NCBI RefSeq assembly: GCF_014197795.1
Contig: NZ_JACIGI010000012.1
Location: 60,151-124,150 of the forward strand
DNA length: 64,000 nt
Reading direction: 5' to 3'
Source: Roseospira goensis
Lineage (GTDB): Bacteria > Pseudomonadota > Alphaproteobacteria > Rhodospirillales > Rhodospirillaceae
The translations under genes were made by a program, and so were the position numbers. The notes beneath the pieces are model-generated. The model was not told the origin of the DNA and ran no database searches. It saw only the letters and a list, made by a program, of their open reading frames with translations. Shown one piece after another: positions 25,856 through 35,153 of this stretch; positions within the stretch are counted from its first letter, which is position 1; each line of letters begins with the position of its first letter.

Positions 25856-26872
25856 CTACTGCGGCGCCCGCAGGATGACGTTGCGGTGATGCGGCCGGAA
25901 GCGGTTCATGTAGGTGGGCAGGATGGCCTCCGCCGCGGTGGGCTCGATCCCCAGCGCCTCGAAGCCGGGCAGGGTGCCGGTCACCACGTTGTCGCGCTCC
26001 AGCAGCTTGACCTGGTCCGGGGTGATGAGCGGCTTCGGCAGCAGCCCCATCACCTTGGCCTGGATGCGGGCGACCCAGAACGGCACCGGCACGACCCAGG
26101 TGCGGCGCTCGGTCTGCTCCACCACCAGCTCCATGATCTCGCGCATGGTGTAGGCGCGCGGCCCGCCCAGCTCGAAGGTCTGACCCGCGAAGGCGTCTGA
26201 CGTCAGGCACTTGATGGTCGCCTCGGAGACGTCGCCGACGTAGACCGGCTGGAAGCGCGGCCCGCCGGAGCCGCCCAGGTCGATGGCCGGCCGGCCCGTC
26301 GTCTCGTCACGGACCAGGCGGAAGGCGTCCTTGACGTAGTAGGGCAGGGCGGGCACCAGCCGGGTCATGGCGCCGAACATGTTGAAGAAGGAATCGTGCG
26401 AGCCGAACACCACCGACGGACGCAGGATGCTGGCCTCGGGGATGTGGCGGCGCACGGCGGCCTCGCCTTCGGCCTTGGCGCGGGCATAGGCGGCGTCGGC
26501 CTGCGGGTCGGCCCCCAGCGCCGACATGTGCACGAAACGCTGCACGCCCGCGGCCTTGGACAGGCGCGCGATGCGTTCCGGGGCGTCCACGTGCAGGGCC
26601 TGGAAGGTGCGCCGGCCGCTCTCGTACAGGATACCGATCAGGTTGACGACCGCGTCGGCGCCCTCGACGGCGCGTGCCACCGCCTGTTCGTCGGCCACAT
26701 TGACCTTCATCGGGGCGATCTGCCCGAGGTCGCCCAGGGGCTTGAGGAACGCGGCCTTCTGCGGATCGCGTACGGCGACCCGGACGCGCACGCCCATACT
26801 CGCCAAATCCTGTACGATCTGGCGGCCGATGAACCCGCTGCCGCCGAAGATCGTCACCAAACGCAGTGCCAT
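25856..26872 (-). CDS. Complex I NDUFA9-like NAD(P)-binding protein
   Basis: A 338-residue atypical short-chain dehydrogenase: TIFGGSGFIGRQIVQDL (residues 8-24) binds the nucleotide, followed by VNLIGILYE, HMSALGAD and RPSVVFG, the marks of the NDUFA9-like group. Alphaproteobacterial members are relatives of the mitochondrial complex I accessory subunit and of ubiquinone-binding reductases. The exact role in bacteria is unsettled. ATG 26872 opens the Rossmann fold. It diverges from queG. Confidence 0.9.
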   Translation of the reverse strand: MALRLVTIFGGSGFIGRQIVQDLASMGVRVRVAVRDPQKAAFLKPLGDLGQIAPMKVNVADEQAVARAVEGADAVVNLIGILYESGRRTFQALHVDAPERIARLSKAAGVQRFVHMSALGADPQADAAYARAKAEGEAAVRRHIPEASILRPSVVFGSHDSFFNMFGAMTRLVPALPYYVKDAFRLVRDETTGRPAIDLGGSGGPRFQPVYVGDVSEATIKCLTSDAFAGQTFELGGPRAYTMREIMELVVEQTERRTWVVPVPFWVARIQAKVMGLLPKPLITPDQVKLLERDNVVTGTLPGFEALGIEPTAAEAILPTYMNRFRPHHRNVILRAPQ

Positions 26873-27033
26873 ATGCGGCCTCCCTTGCGTGTTGCGGCGG
26901 CGCCGCCCGGGTGGCGCCGTCCGATGTCGTGCCCCTCGATACGCGGGTGTGCGTCCGCCGGATCGACGCCGCCCGCCGCGCCACTGTTCGCGTCCCGTTT
27001 ACCGCGACGGCGTGTCGTGCCAGGGTGTGGACC

Positions 27034-28230
27034 GTGACCGACCCGCCCGCCCGACCCTTCGGCGGCGGCTCTCCGGGGCCGGACCGGACCGCGCCCGCGC
27101 CGGCCGCCGACCGTGCCGCCATTCTCGCCCGCGCCCAAGCCTGCGGCCTGGACGCGGCGGCGATCACGCGCGCCTGGCTGCCGGAGTCGGTGCGGCGCGA
27201 CCTGGACCTCTACCTCGACCAGGGCCGCCACGGCTCCATGGCCTGGATGGCCGAAACCCGGGAGCGACGGCGCGATCCGCGGGTTCTGTGGCCGGAGGCC
27301 GTGTCGATCCTGACCCTCGGCCTCAACTACGGCCCGGGTGGGGCCGATCCGCTGGCCCTTCTGGATCATCCCGATCGCGGCGCGGTGACCGTGTACGCCC
27401 GCAATCGAGACTATCACGACGTCCTCAAGAAGCGGGCCAAGGCGCTCGCCCGATGGATTCACGACAGCCACGGGGCTGCCGTCAAGGTGTTCGTCGATAC
27501 CGCGCCGGTGATGGAGAAGCCGCTGGCCGCGCGCGCCGGTCTGGGCTGGTCGGGGAAACACACCAATCTGGTGTCGCGCCGCCACGGCTCGTGGCTGTTC
27601 CTGGCCGAGGTGTTCACGACCCTGGATCTGGAGCCGGACCCGCCGCATGCGGATCTGTGCGGCTCGTGCCGGCGCTGCCTGACGGCCTGCCCGACCGGGG
27701 CGATCCGGCCGGAGGAGCCCTACCGCATCGACGCCCGGCTGTGCGTGAGCTACCTCACCATCGAGCACAAGGGGCCGATCCCGCGGGCCCTGCGGCCGCT
27801 GATGGGCAACCGGGTATACGGCTGCGACGACTGCCTGGCGGTCTGCCCGTGGAACCGTTTCGCCACGCCGACCCCGCACGCGGCGCTGAGGCCGCGTCTG
27901 GAACTGACGGCGCCGCGGCTGGCCGACCTGGCCCGCCTGGACGATGCCGGCTTTCGCAGCCTGTTCAGCGGCTCGCCGATCAAGCGGACGGGGCGGGACC
28001 GCTTCGTCCGCAACGTGCTGATCGCGATCGGCAACAGCGGTCGCCCGGACGCGCTGCTGCCTGAGGTGGAGGCGCGCCTGGACGACGTCTCGCCGCTGGT
28101 GCGCGGTGCCGCGGTGTGGGCGCTGCGGCGGCTGGCGCCGGACCCGGCGATGGTGGAGCGGGCGTGGACGCGGCGGGCGGCACTGGAGGACGACCCGACG
28201 GTTCTGGCGGAGTGGCGCGCGCCGCCGTGA
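27034..28230 (+). CDS. queG: Epoxyqueuosine reductase
   Basis: About 398 residues. It has the QueG cobalamin-binding N-terminal part, two ferredoxin-type clusters (CGSCRRCLTACP at about 210 and CDDCLAVCP at about 268), and a HEAT-like C-terminus. QueG uses cobalamin to reduce epoxyqueuosine to queuosine in tRNA, so it is a consumer of the vitamin made by genes at the left of the window. No ATG lies near the start; GTG codons at 27025 and 27034 are both in frame, and I chose the second by length. Start uncertain, function sure. Confidence 0.93.
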   Translation: MTDPPARPFGGGSPGPDRTAPAPAADRAAILARAQACGLDAAAITRAWLPESVRRDLDLYLDQGRHGSMAWMAETRERRRDPRVLWPEAVSILTLGLNYGPGGADPLALLDHPDRGAVTVYARNRDYHDVLKKRAKALARWIHDSHGAAVKVFVDTAPVMEKPLAARAGLGWSGKHTNLVSRRHGSWLFLAEVFTTLDLEPDPPHADLCGSCRRCLTACPTGAIRPEEPYRIDARLCVSYLTIEHKGPIPRALRPLMGNRVYGCDDCLAVCPWNRFATPTPHAALRPRLELTAPRLADLARLDDAGFRSLFSGSPIKRTGRDRFVRNVLIAIGNSGRPDALLPEVEARLDDVSPLVRGAAVWALRRLAPDPAMVERAWTRRAALEDDPTVLAEWRAPP

Positions 28231-28390
28231 CCCGTCGTCCCGCCCGGCGGCCGGGGCCTCCCCCGTTGGAAGGACGGGCGGCGATACGGAGCGGACGCCT
28301 CCTTCTTCCGGTTCGTTTGCCGGCCGGCCGGATTGTCCTATCCTGACAGGTCTCGGCACGGCAGGTGTGCGGGATGGGCGCGCGAAGAGG

Positions 28391-30547
28391 ATGAACGGTG
28401 TGGAAAAGTCGCAGGCCGAGTGTCAGGCAATCATAGAGGATCTTGAGGCGCGTCTCGCGCGTCAGGAGCAAGACCTCTGCCAGTATCGGGACCAGCGGCA
28501 CGCTTTGGAGACGGCGCTGGAGGACCTCGCCACCCATCAGGAGGAGTTGCGGGCCCAGAACGAGGAACTGCGCGCCGCGCGGCAGTTCAACGAGTCGCTG
28601 GTTCGGCGCTACGCGGCGCTGTTCGACGGCGCGCCGGTCGGCTACTGCCTGATCTCCGAGCGTCGCGCCATCGAGAGCGCCAACCGCAAGGCCGGCGAGA
28701 TGTTCGAGTGCTGGTCCCGGGACGTCGAGCACAAGCCGCTGCATCTGTTCATCCATCCGGCGTCGCATGCGGCCCTGTCGCGGCACCTGGACAAGGTGTT
28801 TGCCGGCGAGGCGGCCAGCGATGAGATCCGCGTCCTGGGCCGCGAGGGCCGCGAGCTGGACTGCCTGGTGCAGAGCCGGCCGACCCCCGACGCCGAGGGC
28901 GACGACGCCCTGTCCTGCCTGACCACCTTTATCGACATCTCCCAGCGCAAGCAGGCGGAACGCGCCCTCGCCGATAGCGAGCTGAAGTTCCGCAACATCT
29001 TCACCCTGGCGCCGTTCGGCATGATGACGCTGTCCAAGGACGGCCGCCTGATGGAGACCAACGAGGCCGCCCAGCGCATGCTGGGGCTGTCGGCGCTCGA
29101 ACTGCGGGGCATGACCTATACCGACCTGTTGGCGCCCGACATCACGCCGACCGAGGCGCGCCGGCTGGCGGACGGCCAGCCCCGCCCCGGCTGGGTGGAC
29201 GTGTTCGAACGCGAACTGCGCGGCCGTGGCGACCGCCGCCTGCTGACCCGGGTCACCTTCGCCGTCATGCCCTCCAACGACGGCCAGAGTGTCGAGGGCC
29301 TGGTCATCATCGAGGACATGACCGAACGGCGCGACCTGGAGGCACGCTTCCAGCATGCCGCCAAGCTGACCCTGCTGGGCGAGATGTCGGCCAGCCTGGC
29401 CCACGAGATCAGTCAGCCGCTCAACATCATCCGTCTGAAGGCCGAGGGGGCGCTGGAACGCCTGAAGCGGCAGGGCTACGACGCCGAGCGCGCCGAGCGC
29501 GGCTTCGCCGCCATCGAGGAGCAGGTGGTGCGGCTGTTCGAGGTCATTTCCTACATGCAGGGCCTGAGCCGGCGCGACACCGGGGCCATCCAGCCGTTCC
29601 GGGTCTCGCGGGCCATCCACGCCGCCCGCACCCTGATCGACAAGCAGTTCCGGGACGACAACATCGCGCTGGAGGTGGACGACCAGCTCGGCGACACCGA
29701 GGCGCTGGGGCGCCAGCACCAGCTCGAACAGGTCCTGGTCAATATCCTGCGCAATGCTCGGGACGCGCTGCTGTCCACCGAGGGGGCCCGGATCCGCGTC
29801 GGCGAGGAGCCGCGCGTGCGCATCGCCGCCGGCCTCGACGACGACGGCGACCACTTGCGCATCATGCTCAGCAACAATGGGCCGCGCGTGTCGGAAGAGG
29901 TGCGCCGGCGCATGTTCGACCCCTTCTTCACCACCAAGTCGGGCGATCAGGGAACGGGGCTCGGGCTGTCCATCAGCCTGGGGTTCATCAACGAGATGGG
30001 CGGCACCATCACCGCCGAGAACACGGACGAGGGGCTTGCGTTCAACGTGCTGCTGCCCCGGGTGCGCCAGCACCGGCGGACCAGTCCGGTCGAGCAGACC
30101 GGACGGACCGCCGGCCAGGAGGCGATCGCCGCCCGCACCGCGACCAGCGGGGAGCGGCCCCACGTCCTGGTTGTGGACGACGAGGAGGAGGCGGCGCGCG
30201 AGATCGCGGGCTTCCTGGAGGCGATCGGCTACCGGGTCACGGTGGCCTTGAACGGCCAGGAGGCGCTGGAGGTGCATGTCACCGACCCGGCGCGGGCCGT
30301 CATCACCGACCTGCGCATGCCGGAGCGCGACGGCCACTGGCTGATCGACCGCCTGCGCGCCGGCGAGCAGGCGGTGTTCATCATCATCATCACCGGCCAG
30401 GCGGCGCGCTCGACCAAGGAACTCGACCGGCTGCGTCAGCGTGCCGATGCCTTGCTGCGCAAACCGGCCTCGCTGCGCGACATCGTGCGCCATCTGCGCG
30501 CGGGTGTGCCCGACGTCGCGGACGAGCATCGGCGGGCGGCGGGATAG
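28391..30547 (+). CDS. PAS-PAS hybrid histidine kinase with C-terminal receiver
   Basis: A 718-residue soluble kinase. A coiled coil (residues 5-65) leads to two PAS domains (about 75-185 and 195-310), a HisKA segment with His338 in AHEISQPLNII, an ATPase domain with N-box NILRNARDAL and GTGLGLSIS, and a receiver (595-715) with phospho-acceptor Asp640 in TDLRMPERDG. No membrane segment, so the signal is cytosolic. No separate response regulator is adjacent. The HEIxQPL H-box places it near FixL/DctB-like kinases. ATG 28391 directly follows AAGAGG. Confidence 0.92.
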   Translation: MNGVEKSQAECQAIIEDLEARLARQEQDLCQYRDQRHALETALEDLATHQEELRAQNEELRAARQFNESLVRRYAALFDGAPVGYCLISERRAIESANRKAGEMFECWSRDVEHKPLHLFIHPASHAALSRHLDKVFAGEAASDEIRVLGREGRELDCLVQSRPTPDAEGDDALSCLTTFIDISQRKQAERALADSELKFRNIFTLAPFGMMTLSKDGRLMETNEAAQRMLGLSALELRGMTYTDLLAPDITPTEARRLADGQPRPGWVDVFERELRGRGDRRLLTRVTFAVMPSNDGQSVEGLVIIEDMTERRDLEARFQHAAKLTLLGEMSASLAHEISQPLNIIRLKAEGALERLKRQGYDAERAERGFAAIEEQVVRLFEVISYMQGLSRRDTGAIQPFRVSRAIHAARTLIDKQFRDDNIALEVDDQLGDTEALGRQHQLEQVLVNILRNARDALLSTEGARIRVGEEPRVRIAAGLDDDGDHLRIMLSNNGPRVSEEVRRRMFDPFFTTKSGDQGTGLGLSISLGFINEMGGTITAENTDEGLAFNVLLPRVRQHRRTSPVEQTGRTAGQEAIAARTATSGERPHVLVVDDEEEAAREIAGFLEAIGYRVTVALNGQEALEVHVTDPARAVITDLRMPERDGHWLIDRLRAGEQAVFIIIITGQAARSTKELDRLRQRADALLRKPASLRDIVRHLRAGVPDVADEHRRAAG

Positions 30548-30577
30548 AGCCGGTTCAAAGGGTTGGGGTTGATCCGG

Positions 30578-31315
30578 TCAGGCCGGGGTGGCCGCGCGGG
30601 CGCCGGCGCTCCACGGCAGGTTGGCCGCCAGTGCCTCGAAGCGCGGCAACACCAGGCGGGCACCGGCCGCCGTCAACTCCTCGACCGGGTGGTAGCCCCA
30701 ACCGACGCCGACGGCGTCGGTGCCGGCGGCGCGCGCCATCTCCATGTCGAAGCGGGTGTCGCCGACCATCACGGTGCGGTCCGGGTCGGCGCCGACGGCC
30801 GCCATGGCGCGTAGCAGCATGGCGGGATGCGGCTTGCCGGGGGCGTCGTCGGCGGTCTGCACCGTGACGAACCGGCCCTCGAGACCGTGGCGTTCGACCA
30901 CCGCGTCGACACCGCGCCGCGATTTGCCGGTCGCCAGCCCAAGCACGCAGCCAAGAGTCTCCAGGGCCTCCAGCGCCCTGTGCACGCCCGGGAACAGGGG
31001 TTCGTCGTGGTCGGGGCGGCTGCGCAGGGCGACAAAAGCCTGCTTGTAGAGCGCCGCCACATGACGGCGTTGCCCGTCGTTGGCGGACGGGGTGACGGTC
31101 GCCACGGCCTCCGCCAGCGACAGCCCGATGACGGCCCGCGTCGCGGTGTGTGGCGGGACCGGCACGCCGGCACCCTCGCAGGCCATCGCCATGGCCGCGA
31201 TGATATTGTGCTGGCTGTCCACCAGGGTCCCGTCCACGTCGAACACGACCAGCCGCAGGCGGTCGGGTTCGGGGCCGGGCGGGCCATGGGCGGTGCTGTG
31301 GGGGGCATGGTTCAT
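30578..31315 (-). CDS. HAD-superfamily hydrolase, phosphoglycolate phosphatase-like
   Basis: A 245-residue HAD hydrolase: motif I VVFDVDGTLVDSQ (about residues 23-35), motif II LATGK, motif III region with GKPHP and motif IV MVGDTRFDMEMA. The cap is the small helical type. The nearest group is phosphoglycolate phosphatase, but the real substrate is unknown. Its ATG overlaps the stop of the DUF2059 gene (ATGA), so it belongs to the crcB-rluC-DUF2059-HAD operon. HAD phosphatases next to rluC are common in alphaproteobacteria. Confidence 0.88.
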   Translation of the reverse strand: MNHAPHSTAHGPPGPEPDRLRLVVFDVDGTLVDSQHNIIAAMAMACEGAGVPVPPHTATRAVIGLSLAEAVATVTPSANDGQRRHVAALYKQAFVALRSRPDHDEPLFPGVHRALEALETLGCVLGLATGKSRRGVDAVVERHGLEGRFVTVQTADDAPGKPHPAMLLRAMAAVGADPDRTVMVGDTRFDMEMARAAGTDAVGVGWGYHPVEELTAAGARLVLPRFEALAANLPWSAGARAATPA

Positions 31316-31743
31316 TCGGTGACGTTTTCCCTCGCATAGGTCGTGGCGGCGCGGCGCACCGTCATCATCATCAGCGGCATGACGCGCTCGGTGTAGGTGC
31401 CCATCTTGTCGGCGACCGACTGGCCCACGGGCGACCCGAAGAAGTCCGCCATGGCCCGCAACTCGTCCGCCGTGAAGGTCTCGGTCAGCGCCGACAGCAC
31501 CGCCGCGCGTATCTCCGCGCGGTCGATGTGCAGCATGGCGAAGTCGATGAACGGCTGCCGGTGGGCCTTGGGCAGCATGCGCGCGACACGGATCACGCTG
31601 GTTTCCAGGACCGCCGTTGTCGGAACCGTCCGTTCGTAGCGTTCCGCCTGGGCACGCCGGTTGGCGGCGGTGTCCTCCAAGGCCAGGGCGGGACCGGCGA
31701 GGGCCGTCGACAGAGCGAGGCCGACCAGGGCGGCGCGGATCAT
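31312..31743 (-). CDS. Secreted DUF2059 protein
   Basis: A 143-residue protein with a signal peptide (MIRAALVGLALSTALAGPALA) and a DUF2059 helical domain containing FTADELRAMADFFGSPVGQS. The family is periplasmic and of unknown function. It overlaps rluC by 4 bp at its start and the HAD gene by 4 bp at its end, so all are translated as a coupled unit. Confidence 0.87.
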   Translation of the reverse strand: MIRAALVGLALSTALAGPALALEDTAANRRAQAERYERTVPTTAVLETSVIRVARMLPKAHRQPFIDFAMLHIDRAEIRAAVLSALTETFTADELRAMADFFGSPVGQSVADKMGTYTERVMPLMMMTVRRAATTYARENVTE

Positions 31744-32732
31744 CGGCGGTCCTCCAGCGCGGGTGCATCCTGCTGGCGGAAGCCGAAGTAGCGAAACGCC
31801 TCTGTCATATGGGGGGGCAGGGGGGCCTCCACAACAAGCGTCCCGCCGGCGGGATGCGGCATCGCCAGGTGGCGGGCGTGCAGGTGCATGCGCCGCGCGA
31901 CCTCGGCCCCGCCGATGAAGGCGCCCTGACCACCGTACTTGCCGTCGCCCAGGATCGGGGTGCCCAGAACCATGGCGTGGGCGCGGAGCTGATGGGTGCG
32001 GCCGGTGCGCGGCTCCATCGCCAGCCAGGAGACCGTTCCGGCGGCGTCGTCCACCACCTGGTAGTCGGTGATCGCCGGCTTGCCCGTGGCGTCGTCCCAG
32101 ACCACGCGCTCGCCCTTGGGACCGCCCTCCTTGCGCAGGGCGGCGCGGATGGTGCCGGCGCGCGGCTTCGGCAGGCCGACCACCAGCGCCCAGTAGACCT
32201 TGCGCGTCTCACGGCGGCGGAATGCCTCGGCCAGGGCCTTGGCCGCGCGCGCCGTGCGGGCCAGCAGCAGGACCCCGGAGGTGTCCTTGTCGAGCCGATG
32301 CACCAGGCGCGGCCGCTCGTCGTCGGGGTGGCGCTTGAGACCGTCCAGCATGGCGTCCAGGTGCCGGGTCAGGCCGCTGCCGCCCTGGGTCGCGAGCCCG
32401 GCCGGCTTGTTGAGCGCGATCAGCCACTCGTCCTGGTGCAGGATGGCGGCGCGCAGGTCGTCAAGGTCGCCAGTGCGGATCGCGGCCGCCGGCTTCGGGC
32501 GCGGCGCGGCGTCGTCCGGCGGGGCCGTCGGCAACGGGGGCACCCGCACCGTCTGACCGGCGGTCAGGCGTGTGCTGGCGCGGGCGCGGGCGCCGTCGAC
32601 CCGCACCTGTCCGGTGCGCAGCAGTTTCTCCAGACGGCCGTGGGTCAGCGCCGGAAAGCGGCGCCGGAACCAGCGGTCGAGGCGCTGATCGGCCTCCTCG
32701 GCCGAAACCTGAATGCTCTGTACGCCGCCCAC
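31740..32732 (-). CDS. rluC: 23S rRNA pseudouridine synthase (RluC/RluD family)
   Basis: A 330-residue protein. An S4 RNA-binding domain (RLDRWFRRRFPALTHGRLEK, about residues 15-35) precedes the synthase domain with the catalytic motif HRLDKDTSG (about 145-153) and GRTHQLRAH. It converts uridines in 23S rRNA to pseudouridine. The GTG at 32732 is preceded by AAAGGGGA; no upstream ATG fits. RluC rather than RluD is favoured by the alphaproteobacterial crcB-rluC-HAD neighbourhood. Confidence 0.9.
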   Translation of the reverse strand: MGGVQSIQVSAEEADQRLDRWFRRRFPALTHGRLEKLLRTGQVRVDGARARASTRLTAGQTVRVPPLPTAPPDDAAPRPKPAAAIRTGDLDDLRAAILHQDEWLIALNKPAGLATQGGSGLTRHLDAMLDGLKRHPDDERPRLVHRLDKDTSGVLLLARTARAAKALAEAFRRRETRKVYWALVVGLPKPRAGTIRAALRKEGGPKGERVVWDDATGKPAITDYQVVDDAAGTVSWLAMEPRTGRTHQLRAHAMVLGTPILGDGKYGGQGAFIGGAEVARRMHLHARHLAMPHPAGGTLVVEAPLPPHMTEAFRYFGFRQQDAPALEDRR

Positions 32733-32746
32733 GGCGTCCCCTTTCC

Positions 32747-33130
32747 CTAGAAGAGCGCGCGGCCCAGCCATAGGCCCGCCAGCAGCGCCGTGACGCCGGC
32801 CACCACGGATCCGCCAGCATACAGCGCCGCGCTCCCGAACGCCCCGCGCTCCCACAGCGTCACCACGTCGAGCGAAAAGGTCGAGAACGTGGTGAAGGCG
32901 CCCAGGCCGCCGGTCACCAGAAACACGCGGGCCTCGACCGGGGCCGACCAGCGCCGGGCCAGGACCTCGATCAGCAGGCCCATCAGCAGCGATCCGGCAA
33001 TGTTGACGACCAGGGTGCCCCACGGGAAGCCGTGCCCCAGCCACCGCGGCACCGCCGAGGTGACAAGATAGCGCGCGACGGCGCCGACGGCACCTCCCGC
33101 GGCGACGACGAACAGCAGCGAAGGCGACAC
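32747..33130 (-). CDS. crcB: Fluoride channel CrcB/Fluc
   Basis: A 127-residue membrane protein with four hydrophobic helices and the Fluc signatures GFPWGTLVVNIAGS and GGLGAFTTFSTFS, which supply the Asn and Phe residues of the pore. It exports fluoride. The GTG at 33130 starts VSPSLLFVV. rluC follows 14 bp after it. No fluoride riboswitch could be recognised upstream. Confidence 0.94.
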   Translation of the reverse strand: MSPSLLFVVAAGGAVGAVARYLVTSAVPRWLGHGFPWGTLVVNIAGSLLMGLLIEVLARRWSAPVEARVFLVTGGLGAFTTFSTFSLDVVTLWERGAFGSAALYAGGSVVAGVTALLAGLWLGRALF

Positions 33131-33248
33131 GCGGAATGCTCCGGCGGCGGCAAGACGGCAGATGCCCGGGGCATAGCATCGGCCGGGCCTGACAACAAGG
33201 GACTCGCCTTGCACAGCAGGGGTGCGATCCGCGCGATCTGTTGGTTTC

Positions 33249-33307
33249 AGAGCGGAACGCCCGACTTCGAAATCACCATGCGAGTCCGTATTCGGACGTT
33301 CCGCTCT
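33249..33307. repeat. Long inverted repeat between crcB and the diguanylate cyclase
   Basis: AGAGCGGAACG (33249-33259) pairs with CGTTCCGCTCT (33297-33307). Within the right part is a second dyad GTCCG/CGGAC (33284-33297). It could fold as a nested stem in RNA, a small RNA terminator or a dispersed repeat. No function can be assigned. Confidence 0.45.
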
Positions 33308-33398
33308 ACAGCGGCTTGCGACAAACCGGCCGCGCCGCGCGATGTCGGTGTATCTCAACCATAAGGTGCGGTTCCTATCTCTAGCGCAGACTCACGCG

Positions 33399-34883
33399 CT
33401 AGGTCGCCGCGGCCACGCGGTTGCGGCCGGCGCGCTTGGCGCGGTACAGCGCCTCGTCGGCGCGCGTCAGCACGTCGGTCAGGGTCTCGTCGTCCGGATG
33501 CGGAGCGGCCACGCCGATGCTGATGGTGAAGGCCAGCGGTCCCGTCTCCGGGACCGCCATCGTCATGCCGCCGACGGCGCTGCGCAGGCGCTCGGCCGCG
33601 ACGGCGGCGGCCTCCGGAGGAGTCTCCGGCAGCAGGGCGACGAACTCCTCGCCGCCCAGGCGGCACAGCATGTCGATCTCCCGGAGTTGGCCCAGGCAGC
33701 ATTGGACCATGGCCTTCAGGGCATTGTCGCCGACGGCATGGCCATAGGTGTCGTTGATGCGCTTGAAATTGTCGATATCGAGCATCAGCACCGAAAGCGG
33801 GCTGCCGTAGCGGCTCGCGCGGCGCATCTCCCGGTCGCCCTGGTCCATGAGCTGGCGGCGGTTGCCGATCCCCGTCAGGGGGTCGGTGGTGGCGAGGCGC
33901 TTGAGTTCGTCCTCCATCGCCTTGCGGCCGGAAATGTCGTTGAACGACATCAGGACGCCGGGTTCGCCGTCGAGCGACATGGCGATGGCCGCGACCAGCG
34001 CCCAGAAACGGTGGCCGTCGAAGGCGATCACCTGGGCTTCGAAGTCCTCGACCTTCTCCTCGGCGGCCACGCGCGCCATCAGGTGGCGGCGATCCTCCGG
34101 CCGCGCCCAGATGCTGCGGTCGGCGCGCGACGGCGTCAGGCCCAGCAGCAGCCGCGCCCTCTCGTTGGCGTACATCACCCGGCCGTTGGACACCCGGCTG
34201 ATGACCATGGGCACCACCGACGTATCGAGGATCGAGCGCAGCCGGGTCTCGCTGTCGCGCAGCGCCCGGGTGCGGTCCGCGACGCGCTGTTCCAGGGTCT
34301 GGTTGAGGCGGGCCAGGGCGTCGCGCTGGTGCGCGATGGTGCGGATGCGGTCGAAGGCGCGCAGCCCGGCGATGACCACGCTGATCAGCCGGGTGTCGGT
34401 CAACTCCGCGCGCGAGCGGTAGTCGTTGATGTCGTAGCGCAGGATCACGTCGCGTTCCGGCACGGTGCCGGGCTGCCCGGTGCGCAGGACGATCCGTGTG
34501 TCCTCGATGACCAGCGTCTCGCGGATGGTCCGCACCAGCCGCAGGCCGGCGTCCTCGGTCTCCATCACGACGTCGAGCAGGATGACGGCCACATCGCCGT
34601 GCTGCCGCAGGATGGTCTCGGCCTCGGCGGCCGAGCCGGCGTGCAGCAGGGTGATCCCGCGCTCCGCGAACCGCAGGTCGCGCAACACCATGCGGGTGAT
34701 CGTGTGTACGTCCGGGTCGTCGTCGACGACCAGAATGGTCCACGGCGGCAACGCCTGATCCGGTTTCGTCGTCTCCGGCTCCGGCGCCCCTGCCGTTCCG
34801 GTGGCGCGCATCCCGGACCCCTGCGTGCTGCGGTGGCGGACCGTGGGACGTGCGCCGTAGCCGACGCGCGGCACCGCTCCCAT
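33399..34883 (-). CDS. Response-regulator diguanylate cyclase (REC-PAS-GGDEF)
   Basis: A 494-residue protein. The receiver (about residues 45-170) is followed by a DUF3369-like linker (RTGQPGTVPERDVI, YDINDYRS), a coiled coil, a PAS domain (about 215-325) and a GGDEF domain (about 335-494). The active-site motif is GGEEF and the inhibitory site REID lies just before it, so an active, product-inhibited cyclase that makes c-di-GMP is predicted. The ATG at 34883 is preceded by GAGGGGC. No kinase is adjacent; the hybrid kinase at 28391 is a possible but unproven partner. Confidence 0.92.
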   Translation of the reverse strand: MGAVPRVGYGARPTVRHRSTQGSGMRATGTAGAPEPETTKPDQALPPWTILVVDDDPDVHTITRMVLRDLRFAERGITLLHAGSAAEAETILRQHGDVAVILLDVVMETEDAGLRLVRTIRETLVIEDTRIVLRTGQPGTVPERDVILRYDINDYRSRAELTDTRLISVVIAGLRAFDRIRTIAHQRDALARLNQTLEQRVADRTRALRDSETRLRSILDTSVVPMVISRVSNGRVMYANERARLLLGLTPSRADRSIWARPEDRRHLMARVAAEEKVEDFEAQVIAFDGHRFWALVAAIAMSLDGEPGVLMSFNDISGRKAMEDELKRLATTDPLTGIGNRRQLMDQGDREMRRASRYGSPLSVLMLDIDNFKRINDTYGHAVGDNALKAMVQCCLGQLREIDMLCRLGGEEFVALLPETPPEAAAVAAERLRSAVGGMTMAVPETGPLAFTISIGVAAPHPDDETLTDVLTRADEALYRAKRAGRNRVAAAT

Positions 34884-35153
34884 GATTGCCCCTCGTTTTT
34901 TTGCCCCCGACCAATCGTGCGGTCGCCGAACCCACATGCCGCAACCAGCAGGATTGCCTCGCCGGCCTAGAATGCGCCGGGCGGCGGACGGACGCAAGCA
35001 CCGGGGCAGACCTCGATGGGACCCCGCGCGACCATCGGCCCGCGCGCGCCGAGGGGATTGGACAGGGCCCCGTGCGGTGCCTACACTGCGCGCCGCGCCG
35101 CCTTCGTCCTATCCGGCCGGCGCCCCCTTCACGAACAGCGGCTGGATGGCCCC

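Noticed and set aside
33131-33398. Fluoride riboswitch before crcB
   Set aside because: No GGCGAU start and pseudoknot pattern could be found on the minus strand.
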